A DNA stretch of 64,000 nucleotides from Combretum micranthum (Eukaryota; Streptophyta; Magnoliopsida; Myrtales; Combretaceae). The DNA is taken from NCBI GenBank assembly GCA_024138025.1, contig JAMXBD010000206.1:620001-684000 (forward strand), read 5' to 3'. The position numbers were made by a program, and so were the translations under genes. A model generated the notes under the pieces. It made no database searches. It saw nothing but the letters and a program-made list of their open reading frames with translations, and was not told the origin of the DNA. Shown in pieces: positions 1-12,016 of this stretch (position 1 is the stretch's first letter; each line of letters begins with the position of its first letter).

Positions 1-1
1 C

Positions 2-3000
2 GCTGGGTCTTGGAATATGTATATACAGAGGCCCCTGTATCGTTACATATTGAGGACATTCTTGTTCTGTCCTCTTGGTACCTCAGTCAAGAATGCTTCA
101 CAAGTGTTCTCTGTATGGGTCGATTATTTAGAACCTTGGACCATAACTTCAGATGAATTTTTGGAGCTTGATGCAGTTGTAGGTGGAGTTAAAAATAACA
201 AGCCGGAAGAAGGTTCTAGCACTAAGGTCTTGGGATATACTTCTCGTTGGCAAAGCTATGTGCTATCCAACTACCTCTACTATAGCTCATTGGTTATGCA
301 CTTCATTGGATTTGCACACAAGTTCCTTCATGCTGATCCCGAGATGGTAGTGCAGATGGTGGTCAAGGTTTGTATTTTGCTATCCTTCCCTTTGTTTATG
401 CATCTCTCTGCATCAGAATTTATCTGTCAGATTTGATGTTCATGTCTGGATTTATCTAGTGCTCAAGTTCTTGATGTACACTTGTTCCGGTTTCCTTGTT
501 GATATTCATGAGTTTATTATGGCCTTTCCTCTCATCTAAATAGAAAAGCAAGTCCTCTTTGATGAACTGCAGTGCTGTTGAAACTGGTTTTTATTGACTG
601 CTTAACTTGGTTGACTGAAATGGTGCCTAGTCTGGTCCTACCTGGTGCTAAAAATTGGATGACCATTGGTTGGGTGCCTTGCCATCAGCCCAGCTGGTGG
701 GATGACTTTCTTGGCTGACTAGCTGGTTTTGCCAAGATAATATGCATACAATTCTTTTTATTTTATTTTATTTTCTTTTTTTAGTGTGCATGAATAACAT
801 CTAAAATATTTGATGTAGTTAACATCAATTCCATTTATATTAAGCTCTTTGAGATATATTGAGTTTGGTGCCCGAAAAAAAAAAAAGATATATATATGAT
901 GTGATATTTTTCTTGTCATATGTAATTATAATACCAGTAATATTATTAATAAACTAATGTGCTTGATTGACTTGTTGACCCTTGGCCCTAGCCTTGTTCA
1001 ATACTGAAAGCAGGTTTGGTTCTGTTGATGCTTCTAAACTTTGGTTATTGCTACATCCCTTTTACTGAATGAGTTGTTACACAGTGGACATGTCATTTTT
1101 TGCAATAAAAGGAATTAAAATAGGGTTCCAGCTAATATTCCTGTTAAGAGTGTCGATGCAATATCAGAATGAAGTAACATCACGAAGTCCTCTTTTGTAA
1201 ATTAGAATTATCTGTGGAGAACTACTTATACACTTCATCTGTATGCCTAAGTGGACATGGAACTTGAAGACAATTGGTGTTAGGTGGAGTTGTAGTTACA
1301 TAATGTGCTAAGAAGGGTCAAAAGACGTGGATTTACCACATTTTGTAGGAGATCTACTCCTTTCCTACCCACCAAAAACTAGTGTTTTAAATGGCTGATG
1401 GCTTTCTTGTGTTCTGTATGCCTCATTGAAGCTATGGATCTTGGGTATCGCAAAATTTGGACATTTTGCTTTGATTAACCAAAAGAATCTGCAACTATCA
1501 TATGGCCTGTACATGTGGAGTTGATGGCATTTTCAGTTGAATAAATTAACATTTTTGTTAACTAAAAGGAAAGGTGAGAATGATAAATCTTGCTACATCT
1601 ACGTCTTTCATCTTTTACAGAGAATATTTATAACGTTCTCATATGACTTAACCTTGAAGTTGTACAACACACACACACACACCCCGCCCCCAAACCCACC
1701 CAAAAACCCATTTTTACAGAGAATATTTATAAAGTTCTCGTATGACTTAACCTTGAAGTTGTACAACCCCCCACACACAACCCTGACTCTACGTGGACAA
1801 ACCTTGCACAGGAACACTTAAATTCTTGAGGCATTGTGTGTTTTCTTTTTATGTTTGTATTACTTAACTATAGTTGTCAAAATTGCGAGTCAAATATACG
1901 ATTCTATAAGTTTATGATTTTTATGTTTTTTTCTTAACTAAAATGGTTGCAAAATTATTTTAATGCAGATTTTAGATAGAATTATTAATTTGGGTATACG
2001 ATTTTACATGTTTATGATTTTACTAGTTTTGCACAATTTTATATGATTTTACTGATTTTGTACATTCCATTGAATAGTAAAATTGGGATTTTGACAACCA
2101 TTAAGCCAACATTCTTGCTTCCCTTCTTCAACCCCAACTTTGTGTTTTTTAAATTAATTGTTTTTGATGGGGTTGCTGCCAGCAAGATAGGGCAAAGGCC
2201 AAAAAGCCTTGTGGTGCTGGAGTACCTTGCCTATTTTTCTTTTAAATTCACTTGAATTTCCAATTTGGCTTGTACCTGGCCTTTGGATCCTTCACCTGCC
2301 TGGAGGTTGTTTTAAACTCATTAACACCAAGGAGTTTATGTCCTTTGCTCTAACTGGCTGAGTTACACGGAGCACTTACCTCAAGTTTAATTTATTTTCT
2401 TCATCTTATCACTTGATGCTATTTTTCGTCTTGGGTAATTCACTTATCTGGCCTTACTTTCTATTGGTGATGATGTGACCTTGTGCTCATCAAGAAACGA
2501 AGGCAAAGGATGCCCAAGCCTGAGGGGATGGGTTCCATCAAGCTGCCACCCTCTGGTTCATTAGATGATATATTGGTCAATGTATTTATGAATTAATGGA
2601 ATGGGAAAATGGCTATAAGCACAAAGAAAGCTAGCGAATTTCCTAAAAAAGCTTGGAGTTTGTATATCTATTCTTTTCCAGGGATGTTCATATGGTTTAC
2701 CAGATTTTGTATATAGTTAAATTTCTGCATTTTTGAAGCACCATATTATGGCAGACTCTTGGTTTTATTTGGTCTTACCATCTTGCTGTTAGTATCAATG
2801 GTCCACCTATAAATTTATATGGATTAATCTTGCCCATAGTTCTGTATTCCTATGCAATGTGTTACATATGCTTTCTGATGTTTCACAAGTATGTGATTAA
2901 GAGGTTAGTTTACTTTTATTTCTGCTGAAGAATGTTCTGCTTAGTTACCAGAACCAGACTGATATCCAGTCAATACCTGAATGTTCTTAATTACATCATG

Positions 3001-4521
3001 CCCATGGTGTAGTTAGTATTACTTTTACTTTCATTATCTTGTAAGGAATATTGATCTGTACATCAAAAAGAAATATTTGATGACACGCAATTGATTTTTA
3101 TGTATTACAAGGACCCTTAGCTGCAGTTTTTAACCTTCAATATGTGAATTACAACAACATGCTTTAATACCACTTGTTTGTCTTTGTTTTGAAATACAAA
3201 TTACCCCTACTAATGTACATCATAGCTAATCTTTTTAATTTTTGCTATTAATTTCAGATTATGAGCATATTGACATCATCCAAGGAGCTGCTTGAACTGA
3301 TAAAGAATGTTCATATGCTTTTTCATGTTAAAGAAGCTAGTTCTGGCAGAACAGCCCTCAATAGTTTATACCAATTTATTCCCTCAATCCGTGAACAGCT
3401 ACAGGTACTCTTTTCGTGCTTTGATAAATTGCTACTTTCTTGTCTATGGCTGCCCATTTGTTTGTGGAGATTCTTCTGTCATGTGCCCTTCATGCCATTC
3501 TTTCTTGCCTGGCTGTGCTTGCATGACCTGTATCAATATGTAAAAATTTGTACAGTAGAATCCTTTCCTCTTAAGTGCTAACTTCATATCCTCTCTGGGG
3601 ATTTGTGCTTCTGTTGTGGCGTGTGTATCGTTTTACTGTGTGGGATCAAATTTGCCCTTTTACAACTGCCTTGACTGAATTACTTGTTTTGTTGCTAGGA
3701 TTGGGAGGATGGTTTATGTGAGAGAGATGCTGATGGCTCGTTCTTGCATGAAAACTGGAACAAGGACCTGCGTCTCTTTTCAGATGGTGAGGATGGTGGA
3801 CAGTGGCTTCTCCAGGTGGATTTATCTATATACATGTTTCTTTTTGCTACTGATAATCTCTGCTGAATAGGCATTTACTGTAAATTTTGTTTTAAACAGC
3901 TGTTCATATTGCGTGCGGAAGCTGAGCTGCAGGCCATTTCTGGGGATAATCTCGGACAGAACCTTAAACATATAGATTGTTTGAACGCCCAAGTAAGCCA
4001 GTTATTTGGCAGCGACATCTTAAAGACAATGTCTGCACCACCACCGCCACCACCACCACCGCAAGCACAACAATGTCAGCAATCTAGTGATGGATATTTT
4101 AAACCAAGGAGAATGGGCAACTATGCTGCTGCACCTATTGAGTACAAGGGTGATTGGATGAAGCGGCCTGTCTCGTCCGATGAGATTGCTGGCTTGCAAA
4201 ACTCCTTGTGTGGTTGTCAAGCTTGTTAAATGAAGCTATTGGATTAAACCACAGTGACAGTACCGACATTGGTCCCAAATGGTCTATATCGAGGTGTCGA
4301 GAAACATAACAAGTGTTAACGGATTTAAAGATTTCATGAAGGCAGTTTCACATGCACTAGTCTCTTTCCTCTTCATGCTGTGTGCTGCTGTCGTGAGCCT
4401 GATGAGAAAGCATGGAGTAAGGATCAATCTCAGGATACTCGCCTCGAAAAAGATTGTGCTGCTCTTGCTCCTCGTTGGGTTGTTTAGTATATTAAAGAGA
4501 TATCTTTCATCTGTTTATTGA
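2..4521 (+). CDS. SMPD4 / neutral sphingomyelinase 3-like protein, C-terminal exons (frameshifted last exon)
   Basis: Four exons read on the + strand: 2-367 (5' part outside the window), 3258-3404, 3699-3815 and 3900-4521, all with GT-AG borders and phase 0. The protein matches the SMPD4 family by alignment from memory with the human member. Shared features are the 'RPLYRYILR' block followed by a 'W.DYLEPW' motif, then 'IEYKGDW' with 'DEIA' and a leucine-rich stretch, and a C-terminal hydrophobic segment. The family is described as membrane-bound sphingomyelin phosphodiesterase of ER/nuclear envelope; the activity of plant members is not something the sequence shows. Exon 4 carries a run of eight prolines. 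Two probable 1-base deletions, near 4190 and 4284, break the frame; each would be cured by one extra T in a short T run. The last frame (4279-4521) encodes two hydrophobic helices and ends in a normal stop. It is either a recent pseudogene or a good gene with assembly errors. Confidence 0.85.
1613..1767. repeat. Tandem duplication of a 56-bp block with CA/C-rich spacer
   Basis: Blocks 1613-1668 and 1712-1767 are nearly identical, starting TTTTACAGAGAATATTTATA and ending TTGTACAAC, and are offset by 99 bp. The spacer is a (CA)n tract followed by a C-rich run. Each copy contains a TTTTACAG that could act as a cryptic splice acceptor. Confidence 0.9.
1871..2100. mobile_element. Small MITE with terminal inverted repeat TAGTTGTCAAAAT / ATTTTGACAACCA
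   Basis: The left end TAGTTGTCAAAATT and the right end AATTGGGATTTTGACAACCA are inverted copies of about 13 bp. The interior repeats the phrase TATACGATT..ATA/CATG..TTTATGATTTT. Length is 230 bp with no coding capacity. The interior composition and ends are like MITEs common in dicot introns. TTAA or TAA occurs on both sides, so the target duplication is not decisive and I do not assign a superfamily. Confidence 0.55.
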
Positions 4522-5250
4522 TGTGCCGACACAGTTGATGGTGCTAAAATGTTGTGAATAGGAATTTATAGTGCTCGTTGCATTTTGTCTACCCCTGGAA
4601 ACTGGTGGGTGCTGCAGCGGATATCATGTAAATGTGGGTTTACACAGCTGATGGCTAAAGTTTTTTGTTATGTCACGCTATCATTTTTGTACATTGACAA
4701 ACACTTATGAATGATGTCAAGAATCTCGTTAAATTCCTTGAGAATGGAAAGTGACAAGCATTCAGCCATTGTTGCTTTGGTTTGAAAAATCAGTTAAAAT
4801 AAATTGAGAAATTTGCATCAACAACCATCACTAATCTCGGCACAAAGGGCTCAAGAGTTGAACTAACTTATGCAGTGGTTGGGTTCTAATCGTGCGAGTA
4901 GAACTGTAAACTTGTTTTTGAATCAAGCTATTATTGATGGGAATGCAAATGTGATGGGTCCATCAAGATAACTACAAAGTTTAATTGGATCAAGCCAAAC
5001 GGGGTTTAATGATTTAGTGAGGGAAGTAGGTGATAAGGTTTGATGCAGGTGGGAAGCTAATTAACTTGTCATTGGTTATAATGTAGTAAACAAGTTTCAC
5101 TATTTGCTAATAAAATAGATTACACTTGTTAAGATAATTTATGAAGACATATTCATTGTAATCTTATCTTGATATATTTACCACATTCTTTTGGTTGGAT
5201 TGAGTAATTATTTAGTTATTTTATTTATTTTTAATTAGTAGGATTTACTT
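4522..5250. other. 3' flank of the SMPD4-like gene
   Basis: This probably holds the 3' UTR, with AT-rich polyadenylation-type sequence, followed by intergenic DNA. I see no gene, repeat or transposon end that can be defended. Confidence 0.5.
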
Positions 5251-5901
5251 ACGGCCTGTTTATTTGAAGGAATGAAATAGAAGGGAAATAAAAAAGTTAT
5301 ATCTTGGGAATTGTATTATTGGTAATAGACTAGGAATTATGTATTACCTTGTTTACTTCATTTAGAGTTTAATTATCGGAAATGTATATTCCAATATTTA
5401 TTTTAATTTATTGATTGTAGTATTAAACTAGTAATAAAATTAAAATTACCATTACCCTCATTTGGATAAAAAAGTAAGAAGCTATATAAAACTCATGTAT
5501 CCATACCCATACTCACACACATGTGCTATTTATAACAAATACATTATATATAAATATATAAACATATAATTTATGTATGATATATGTAATACATACACAT
5601 AAACAAATATATATAAGTTATGTGTTAGTCCATATATTATACATGCACATATATATAACATATAACTTATAAAATGTAATGTATATGTATATATAACTTA
5701 TACATACAACATATATATTTTATCAATGCCTTATTTATTTGTCATTTATATAATATTTGTAATATCTAGATTATTAACTTATATATATTTTGGCATATAT
5801 ATATGTATATTGGAATACCTTAAATCCTCACCTAAGTTTGAAATTGAATTTAGGTAGATTAAATAAATCAAGTGAATTATAGGATATAATTAAACAGGTT
5901 G
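5251..5901. mobile_element. Possible MITE around an AT microsatellite-like core
   Basis: The left border GGCCTGTTTATTTGAAGGAA has an imperfect inverted partner at the right (ATAATTAAACAGGTT). The GGCCTGTTT start is typical of several plant MITE families. The interior, especially 5490-5820, is almost pure A/T with repeated 'ACATATATA' and 'CATATAACTTAT' phrases. The target duplication is unclear, so the element call is tentative; the low-complexity AT core is certain. Confidence 0.35.
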
Positions 5902-6829
5902 ACATAATTAAATTAGTAATAGATTAAGTTGATATTTGAAATTTCGAATATATTTTCAAATTCAAATTCCTAAACCCCTAAACTTTAATCTAAATTTCAA
6001 TTCCTTAATTCTCATAAATTTTAAGTTCTATTGCTTGCCTAATAATATAAGTTCTTAAGCCCGAACCTAAGCCATGTAGCAATTTGATATAAACCAAACT
6101 TTTAAACTAAATCCTTATTCCAAGTTATTAATTTATAACATATAGGTTCTCAAATTATTTCTTAAACACTTTCAAAACAAAAGATATTTATCCGAAATCT
6201 TTAAACCTAATAACTTTACCCTAAAATATCATAAAATTCTTATAATTTCCTTTTCCTTTTCATTCTTCACCTGCCACCTTTTCTTCTTTTACTTTTCTTT
6301 TCTTTGTTTTTCTTGGTTGTAGCATTCCTCTTCTTCTTCTCTGCATCTCTCATTTCTTTTTCAAATTCCAATATCAAATCTCAATTTCAAGAAAATCATA
6401 GGAGAAAAATGATGTTGGAAAATCAAATAGAAGATGGAAAGGGAGCATGTAAAAGCTTCATCAATTAGGAATGAGGAGTAGTGAAGATCAATTTGCATGT
6501 ATTTGCTAAAAGATAAGTATAGTTGTTTTACTTTGTTTTGATTGTTGTTTCTGTATGCATATGATGGATTAATGCTAGTTATAAGCAGGATTTAAGATAA
6601 AACTTATAATATATGAACTTATAGGCTAAAACCTAAGTGGGATCGTGCATGTTAGAATTATGATTGACATGTAATATGAAGTAAAAATATGAGTAAAGAT
6701 GTTATAAATAATAATCTAGGTCTGTATATTAATCATAAGAGGTTAAATGTTGAAAAATGATGCAAAATAAGTAGTAAAATAGGTTAAGTTTTCCAAAGAA
6801 AAGAATAAAGCAAAGAACACAAGGGGAAC

Positions 6830-7200
6830 ATGGGAAGCTAAATAAGTCATGCTCTTTATTTTTACTCACCAGAGAAGAAACATGACTAGAACATGATCAA
6901 CCCTATCCAATCGTGCTTTTCTTTGTTTCATTTTACACACACATTTACAGAACAACACCGATAGAACACGGTCTCTTCTATCCCACCATGTTTCTTTTTG
7001 ATCATCATATGTTTAATATGTTAAGTAGAACACAGCTAGAAAATGATAAAATATTAAGTGAAACGCGGTTCGTCATATCTCGTCGTGCTTCTCTTATGGT
7101 TTTCAAATCAAGCAAAAGATGATGGAAACACGGCTTATTGTATTTGGTCATGCTTCTTCATATGCATGTACATAAGGTGAAACAGGCATGTGTATCTACC
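6830..7200. repeat. Degenerate array of hairpin-like phrases
   Basis: About five imperfect copies of a 60-75 bp phrase follow each other. Each has a GAAACACGG-type start and a CATGTTTC/CGTGCTTCT-type end, so every unit is roughly self-complementary at its ends. Short arrays of this kind also occur in the LTR-like sequences at 60890-61190 and 62830-63080. Confidence 0.5.
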
Positions 7201-7854
7201 CGTGTTCTTCATAAAATCTGAATAAAATTAAATAAAAATAAAATAAAATAGATAAATGATAATTAATATGCTATGTTAGTTAATTCATATAATTAGGAAT
7301 GAGTTAAGGGAATTTATAGATTTAATAAATGATTAGATTAAACATAGAAGTTAGATATAAAATGAATTGAGTTAATAATCTTAAGTTCAACATGGCTTAA
7401 CGAACTTTAATAAACTAAAATGAATTAGATTGACTAAGTTTAATCAACTTGACTTAATAAGGGAATTAAATGATTGATTCTAATTAACTTGGTTAAGATT
7501 AAGTTAAAATATGCTTAGTGACCATTAATTGGCTTAGATTGATATGTTAGGACAAACCATAAGTAGTAAAAGGAATATATTGTTTCAAATGTTTGTTTGT
7601 TAAGAAATGCAATTATTTTAAAAAATGAATGTTTTGATAATAAATGATTATAAACAAAGAGAAAAAAAATAATTTGACAAATAATGGGGATTTGTTTGTA
7701 TTTTGGCGAGGCGATTTTAGCAGTCATGGCAGGGTTTCTACTTAGTGTATGATCAAAACAATAAAAAATGGATAGAGTATACCGGAAATATAAGGAATGT
7801 CTTCTTAATATGATTCTTGATCCACTCCACTGAGAATATTTGTAATAAACTATG

Positions 7855-8110
7855 GCAGAAAGTGAGGTGAAGTGAGGTCGAGGTCGATGGATTGAGGTAA
7901 AGGTCGGTAAATGAGGTGGTGTGAGGTGGATGGGGCGATGAATGATGGAGAAATGGAGTGAGTGAATGATAGAAGGGAAGAATGACCGACCCCCAAAATG
8001 AAGATGAAAAAGATATACATAGGGTATGTGAAATGTGTAGAAAGTGTCGGTAGTTGTATGGAGGTATGGTAATATAGCGGTGGTTGTAAAGTGATATGAA
8101 TTGTGTGAGT
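7855..8110. repeat. Purine-rich GAGGT/GGTCG block
   Basis: Repeated GTGAGGTGAAGTGAGG and GAGGTCGATGG-like phrases give a strong purine bias on the + strand (pyrimidines on the - strand). Similar pyrimidine-rich blocks occur about 0.6 kb into each solo LTR of the 3.4-kb family, so this may be the promoter part of a minus-oriented LTR. Confidence 0.45.
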
Positions 8111-8640
8111 GATGGTAGTTATAGAGTGGGTATATTCTTAGTAAAGTGGATCCCTAAACTTTGCAAGAAAAGTACACAGGAAACATTCCATTATTAATTC
8201 CTTCAAAATACAAAAAAGCTTTCCTTGAATACTTGTAACAACTGTCTTCAATTCTGATTAAAAAAAATCTTTAGCTTGTCATGATCCTTCATAAAGTCTT
8301 CATAACGTCTTCATAGATTGGCTTTAATTCTTATAGATTTATAATCCTACTTTAGTGGAACATGAATACAGTATCCAAATGTATCCATTTCTTGGAGCTA
8401 GGCCTTCAAAACTTGTTTAAAGATCATTTGTGATGCATTTTGAACAAACTAAGATGAAATTGAACTTGTTCTTGATAAATTGATACCTTTTGGAATTCCT
8501 TCTAGGTCATATTTCATCTTGGATGTTTTCTTAGTATACACTCTAGAGTTCTTTTTGGATAATGTTCTTTTTGCATTCTTTATGACATAGTAGTCTTCAA
8601 CGTTCCTTCTGGATGGATTAAATTCCTTTGACTTGCTTTA

Positions 8641-9202
8641 TTAAGAGCATTCTGAACGTGCTTTTGGATGATTTGATTGTTTATCTTTTAACTTAATGAA
8701 GCACTTCATACTTAATAGATTTATTAGTAATTTCTTTTCTCTATTATTATCATAAAAATTACTTTTGAGAGAGCTTAACACTTTGGCTACTAAATCCATG
8801 GATAAAGTAGGATAGAAATCATACACAACTTCAAAAGTAGACTTACTAGTTGAACTATATGTTGACCTATTGTAAGCAAACTCAATAATAGGAAGACACA
8901 AGTCTCAGTAAGTAAGATTCTTGCTAACCATAGCCCTAAGTAAGGCTCCAAGAGAATGGTTACCAACTTCTCTCTATCCATCTATGTAAGGATGACATGC
9001 AGTATATACATCAGCATGGTTCCAAACCTTTTCCACAATGCCTTCTAAAAGAAACTCAAGAACTTTACATCTCTATATAAAATAATACTATGAGGCATAC
9101 CGTGCAGTTTTACTATTTCCTGCTAGAACAAGTTAACAACATATATGGCATCATCCATTTTATGGCATGGCATAAAGTGAGACATCTTGCTAGAATGATC
9201 AA
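8641..9202 (-). pseudogene. Ty3/gypsy integrase, C-terminal half (level-0 element, part 1)
   Basis: Reading leftward from 9202, the minus strand encodes the second half of a gypsy integrase. It includes a 'KMSHF' block and the hallmark 'EFAYNRS' followed by 'FEVVY' around 8820-8890. Several stops and a frame change make it a pseudogene. It is the direct continuation of the integrase that stops at 34488: an Athila-like element with ATCAA on both sides lies between the two halves, and the reading frame resumes exactly when one ATCAA copy and the insert are removed. The 3' LTR of this element was not identified to the left. Confidence 0.8.
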
Positions 9203-10973
9203 TGATAAGTGTATTTTACTATATTTTATTCATAGGAATTTAGGCCTAAATTGACGCATTTTAGGTAAATTCCTATAAATATGGCGCTTTTAATATTTAA
9301 ATGTTGTTTTATAGCTCCTTAAATCAAAAGAAGAAGAACTAAAGTGATTGGAATCAGATTTGGAGCAAAACAACAAACAATACTTGAAGACAGAACTGTT
9401 AAGCCCCGCAAAAGCATTGGTCATGGGCAGAATGTCAAGGCAAAATAAGTCAAAATTAGTTTGTCATGCCCTAACTTTAGCCCTTGACATGACGCTTGAC
9501 ATATGTTATGAGATGATTGAACCTTAGATCTGAAAAAGTCTTTCTCAAAGTCGAGCCTTAAACTTGACCCGCAATGAAGACTAGATCTCTACTTTATTTA
9601 AGTCACGCCTCAAAGTCTCGAGCCTTTAAAGTACTCAATTTAACCTTGATGGAAGAATGGGCAGAAACAATAGCGTTTTTTCTGCTCAAGTTGAGCCTTA
9701 TCCTTAATGAAGTCCTCGAGCACTCGACTTACCCCTTGATGAGTGATTATTTGAGCACGTGATATAGACGTGTGCGTGGATAAAGAATTTGCATTCTATT
9801 AGAAAGAACTGCTACGTTAGCAATAAAATCTTCATGATTTCTTTACCCTTGTCCTATAAATAAGTATGCACAATGTTGTAATAAGCATGGTGTACAGTGT
9901 GTAAAGTGTATAGAATTAACATAGAGAATAGAGATAATTTCTGAAGCGAAAGAACTCTTTCTTTTTACTTTAGAAAATCTCGTGTTTTCTGGATAAAATC
10001 AATTAAACCCATTGTTTGTAATTTTTGTGAGACTCTAATCATAATTGAAATTAATTTCATATAATTTCTTCAGGTTACGTTCTTAAGTTCTATAACTATG
10101 GAGAAATAATCTCCTATAGTTTAGGGTTTGTAAATCCAAATCTCGATTAATGTGATTTCAAATGCACTTTTAAGTAAATTGATTGTGTATTTTGATTAGT
10201 AGCTTGAATTTAATTGTGTGGGTCTAATTGTGTGGTGCACCTATTATACCTATATTTGATTTGAACTGAATAGGTTGAGAGGTCATTCTTTTTGATAGAT
10301 CTTCGGCCACTAATAGAGTTAGTCATATTCGCCCTAAGAGAGAGGTTGTGAGACTTTTTGTCTCTTGTTTTTAAAATTCATAAGGTTGGTTTTGAAACAA
10401 AGGATTCTTAAACTTTTTGCAGGTCTAGATCGTTGATAGCCCGCTAAATATTTTTAGTGGTTTAGTTTAAGTCTAGACTTACTGACATCGAGAGAGGCTT
10501 TAACTTACCTCGGTGAATCCGACCGTATAAATACATCAACAACAACTTCTTAGAGTTTTGATTTGAAATTACATGATGAGGAGTTGGTGAAACAAGCCCC
10601 GGGCTATTATCTTGCAATTTTACAAACTTATCTTCATTTTTGCCCTAAAAGAGCTTGTGAATATTCATTAACCTAGTTTAGCTTCTGTTTTTAGTATGAT
10701 CTTCTGATTTTCTTTAGCTAGATAATAGATGATATGGGAGTAAGGTAGTTGCCATAGATTTCCCTTGGGATTCGACCTAATTCTTTCTATGATACTTCGG
10801 TAAATGTGCTTGCTTAATTGTTGATAGTTGCTAACTGAAGTTGGACAGAACACTTAGTTTTACAAATTCTTGAAAAGCTTCCACTTTGAGTTATGCTTTA
10901 ACAAAAGCAGTTTTTATAACCATACTAACTCAACTAACCCAATCAGCACCACAAAGAAAAAAAAACACAAGCA
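9203..10973 (+). repeat. Athila 5' LTR
   Basis: This 1,771-bp block is colinear with 32680-34482 but clearly diverged, by point changes and small indels, so the insertion is old. It begins TGATAAG and ends AAGCA. The 3' end contains the usual 'GATTCGACCT' phrase near 10769. Confidence 0.93.
9855..9862 (+). promoter_or_regulatory. TATA box of the Athila 5' LTR
   Basis: TATAAATA sits in a block that is conserved in the 3' LTR (33346-33353), both followed by AAGYATGCACAATG. Conservation between the two LTRs and the position in the LTR suggest the promoter; transcription itself cannot be seen. Confidence 0.6.
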
Positions 10974-10977
10974 TTTC

Positions 10978-10995
10978 TAGCACCATTGCTAGGGA
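10978..10995 (+). other. Primer-binding site, tRNA-Asp type, decayed
   Basis: Four bases after the LTR end, TAGCACCATTGCTAGGGA matches the tRNA-Asp primer site usual in Athila/Tat elements (TGGCGCCGTTGCCGGGGA) at 13 of 18 positions. All five differences are transitions, and four fall in former CpG dinucleotides. Confidence 0.8.
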
Positions 10996-11466
10996 AATCG
11001 ATGTTGGATTCAATTATTTAAATCCTAACAGGGCGATATCAGAAAAAAAAAATTTCACCTATTAATCTAGTTACTAACATTTGTATATAGTGCAAATAGC
11101 TTTTGTTGTTGTTTTTCTGTATATATTTCTGCCTATGTACATATTCTGTTCTTCATGTATATATTCTGTTGTTTTTGTTTGTGTTGTATATATGCTAATC
11201 TTTGTTTCTTTTCAGTTGTACATATGTGTATATGTGCTTATATATATCTATCCTGTTTTATTTTTGTAGATAGCTATGTATATTTGTAAATATTCCTGTG
11301 AATATCTGTTTTTATTCTTTTGTACAGTCTTTGATTCATTTTTATTCTTTAGTTCTTTATTCGTTAATTTGTTATTCTTTTATTTGTTTATTCTTTCTTA
11401 CTGTTTATTTGTATTTTGTTGATTTTCTTTGTTTGATTCTTCTAAAATAAAAAAAATGTTGCATTA
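10996..11466 (+). other. Athila 5' leader, T-rich, no ORF
   Basis: This is a non-coding leader between the primer site and the nested chromovirus. It is dominated by GTTTTTGTTTGT- and TTTATTCTTT-type phrases. The leader continues after the chromovirus at 23110 and leads into gag. The last five bases (CATTA) pair with GATTA at 23110-23114 as the chromovirus target duplication. Confidence 0.65.
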
Positions 11467-11997
11467 TGCAACACGATAGCGAAATTAAATCAATATTTTG
11501 TAATTATCAAGCCGAATGCAGCAAGAAGATTACGAGAATTATGTCCAAGCCGAATACAACAAGGTTTTCTCGAATGCGAGAATAATATAGAAATTGTTCT
11601 TCTTGTTATTGAAATTATATCCAAACCATACAATTTATATTAATATGTGATACATAAAATAGAATGTAATCTTTCTAATTTATTCTCCTTAATTAATATA
11701 TTTGACTTATGTTAATTATAGTATCTATAATAAAGGAAATTTGACTAATATCTTAGACTCTTTAATTTATTCTTCAAGCCCATTCATAGCCCATAAGCCC
11801 GTCCAACTGAATTGTTCCAGCCCATCTACGCATACAAGGGTTACAGATTCTTCTTTCCATATCATTTCATTTCTTTCCTTAATTCTTCTTCCTCCATCCT
11901 ATTCTTGAATCCTAATTCCTCCTCCATCATCCTATTCGAATCCTTTTTAAAAACTTCTTCCTTGCTGTCGAATCTTAGCTGTTGGACCCCTATAACA
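11467..11997 (-). repeat. Chromovirus 3' LTR
   Basis: Matches 22580-23109 over its whole length with scattered substitutions. In + orientation it begins TGCAACACGA and ends CCCCTATAACA. The following bases, read on the minus strand, form the polypurine tract. Confidence 0.93.
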
Positions 11998-12012
11998 TTC
12001 CCTTCTTCGTAA
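11998..12012 (-). other. Chromovirus polypurine tract
   Basis: The minus strand reads GAAGAAGGGAA immediately before the LTR start TGTTATAGGGG, as required for plus-strand priming. Confidence 0.7.
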
Positions 12013-12016
12013 AAAA

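Larger units (their letters stand above)
368..3257 (+). other. Large intron of the SMPD4-like gene
   Basis: The stretch runs from a GTTTGT donor at 368 to a TTTCAG acceptor ending at 3257. Apart from the two small repeat features listed separately and a poly-A run near 877-889, nothing coding is visible. Short open frames here have no family resemblance and are treated as chance. Confidence 0.75.
5902..8640. other. Retroelement-derived non-coding sequence (LTR-like)
   Basis: There is no credible protein. The stretch has the look of decayed LTR sequence: a pyrimidine-rich block near 6240-6360, a degenerate phrase array (6830-7200), an A-rich block and a purine-rich block (7855-8110). It abuts the integrase remnant at 8641 and may include the missing 3' LTR of that minus-strand element. 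However, no clear match to the presumed 5' LTR at 39155-39967 could be found by eye. Confidence 0.4.

Noticed and set aside
1537..1821. 94-codon open frame over the CA/C-rich repeat
   Set aside because: It is created by the duplicated block and microsatellite inside an intron, with mirrored frames on both strands.
11081..11269. Hydrophobic 62-codon frame in the Athila leader
   Set aside because: It reflects T-rich low-complexity sequence; not conserved with any family motif and lacks context for a membrane protein.
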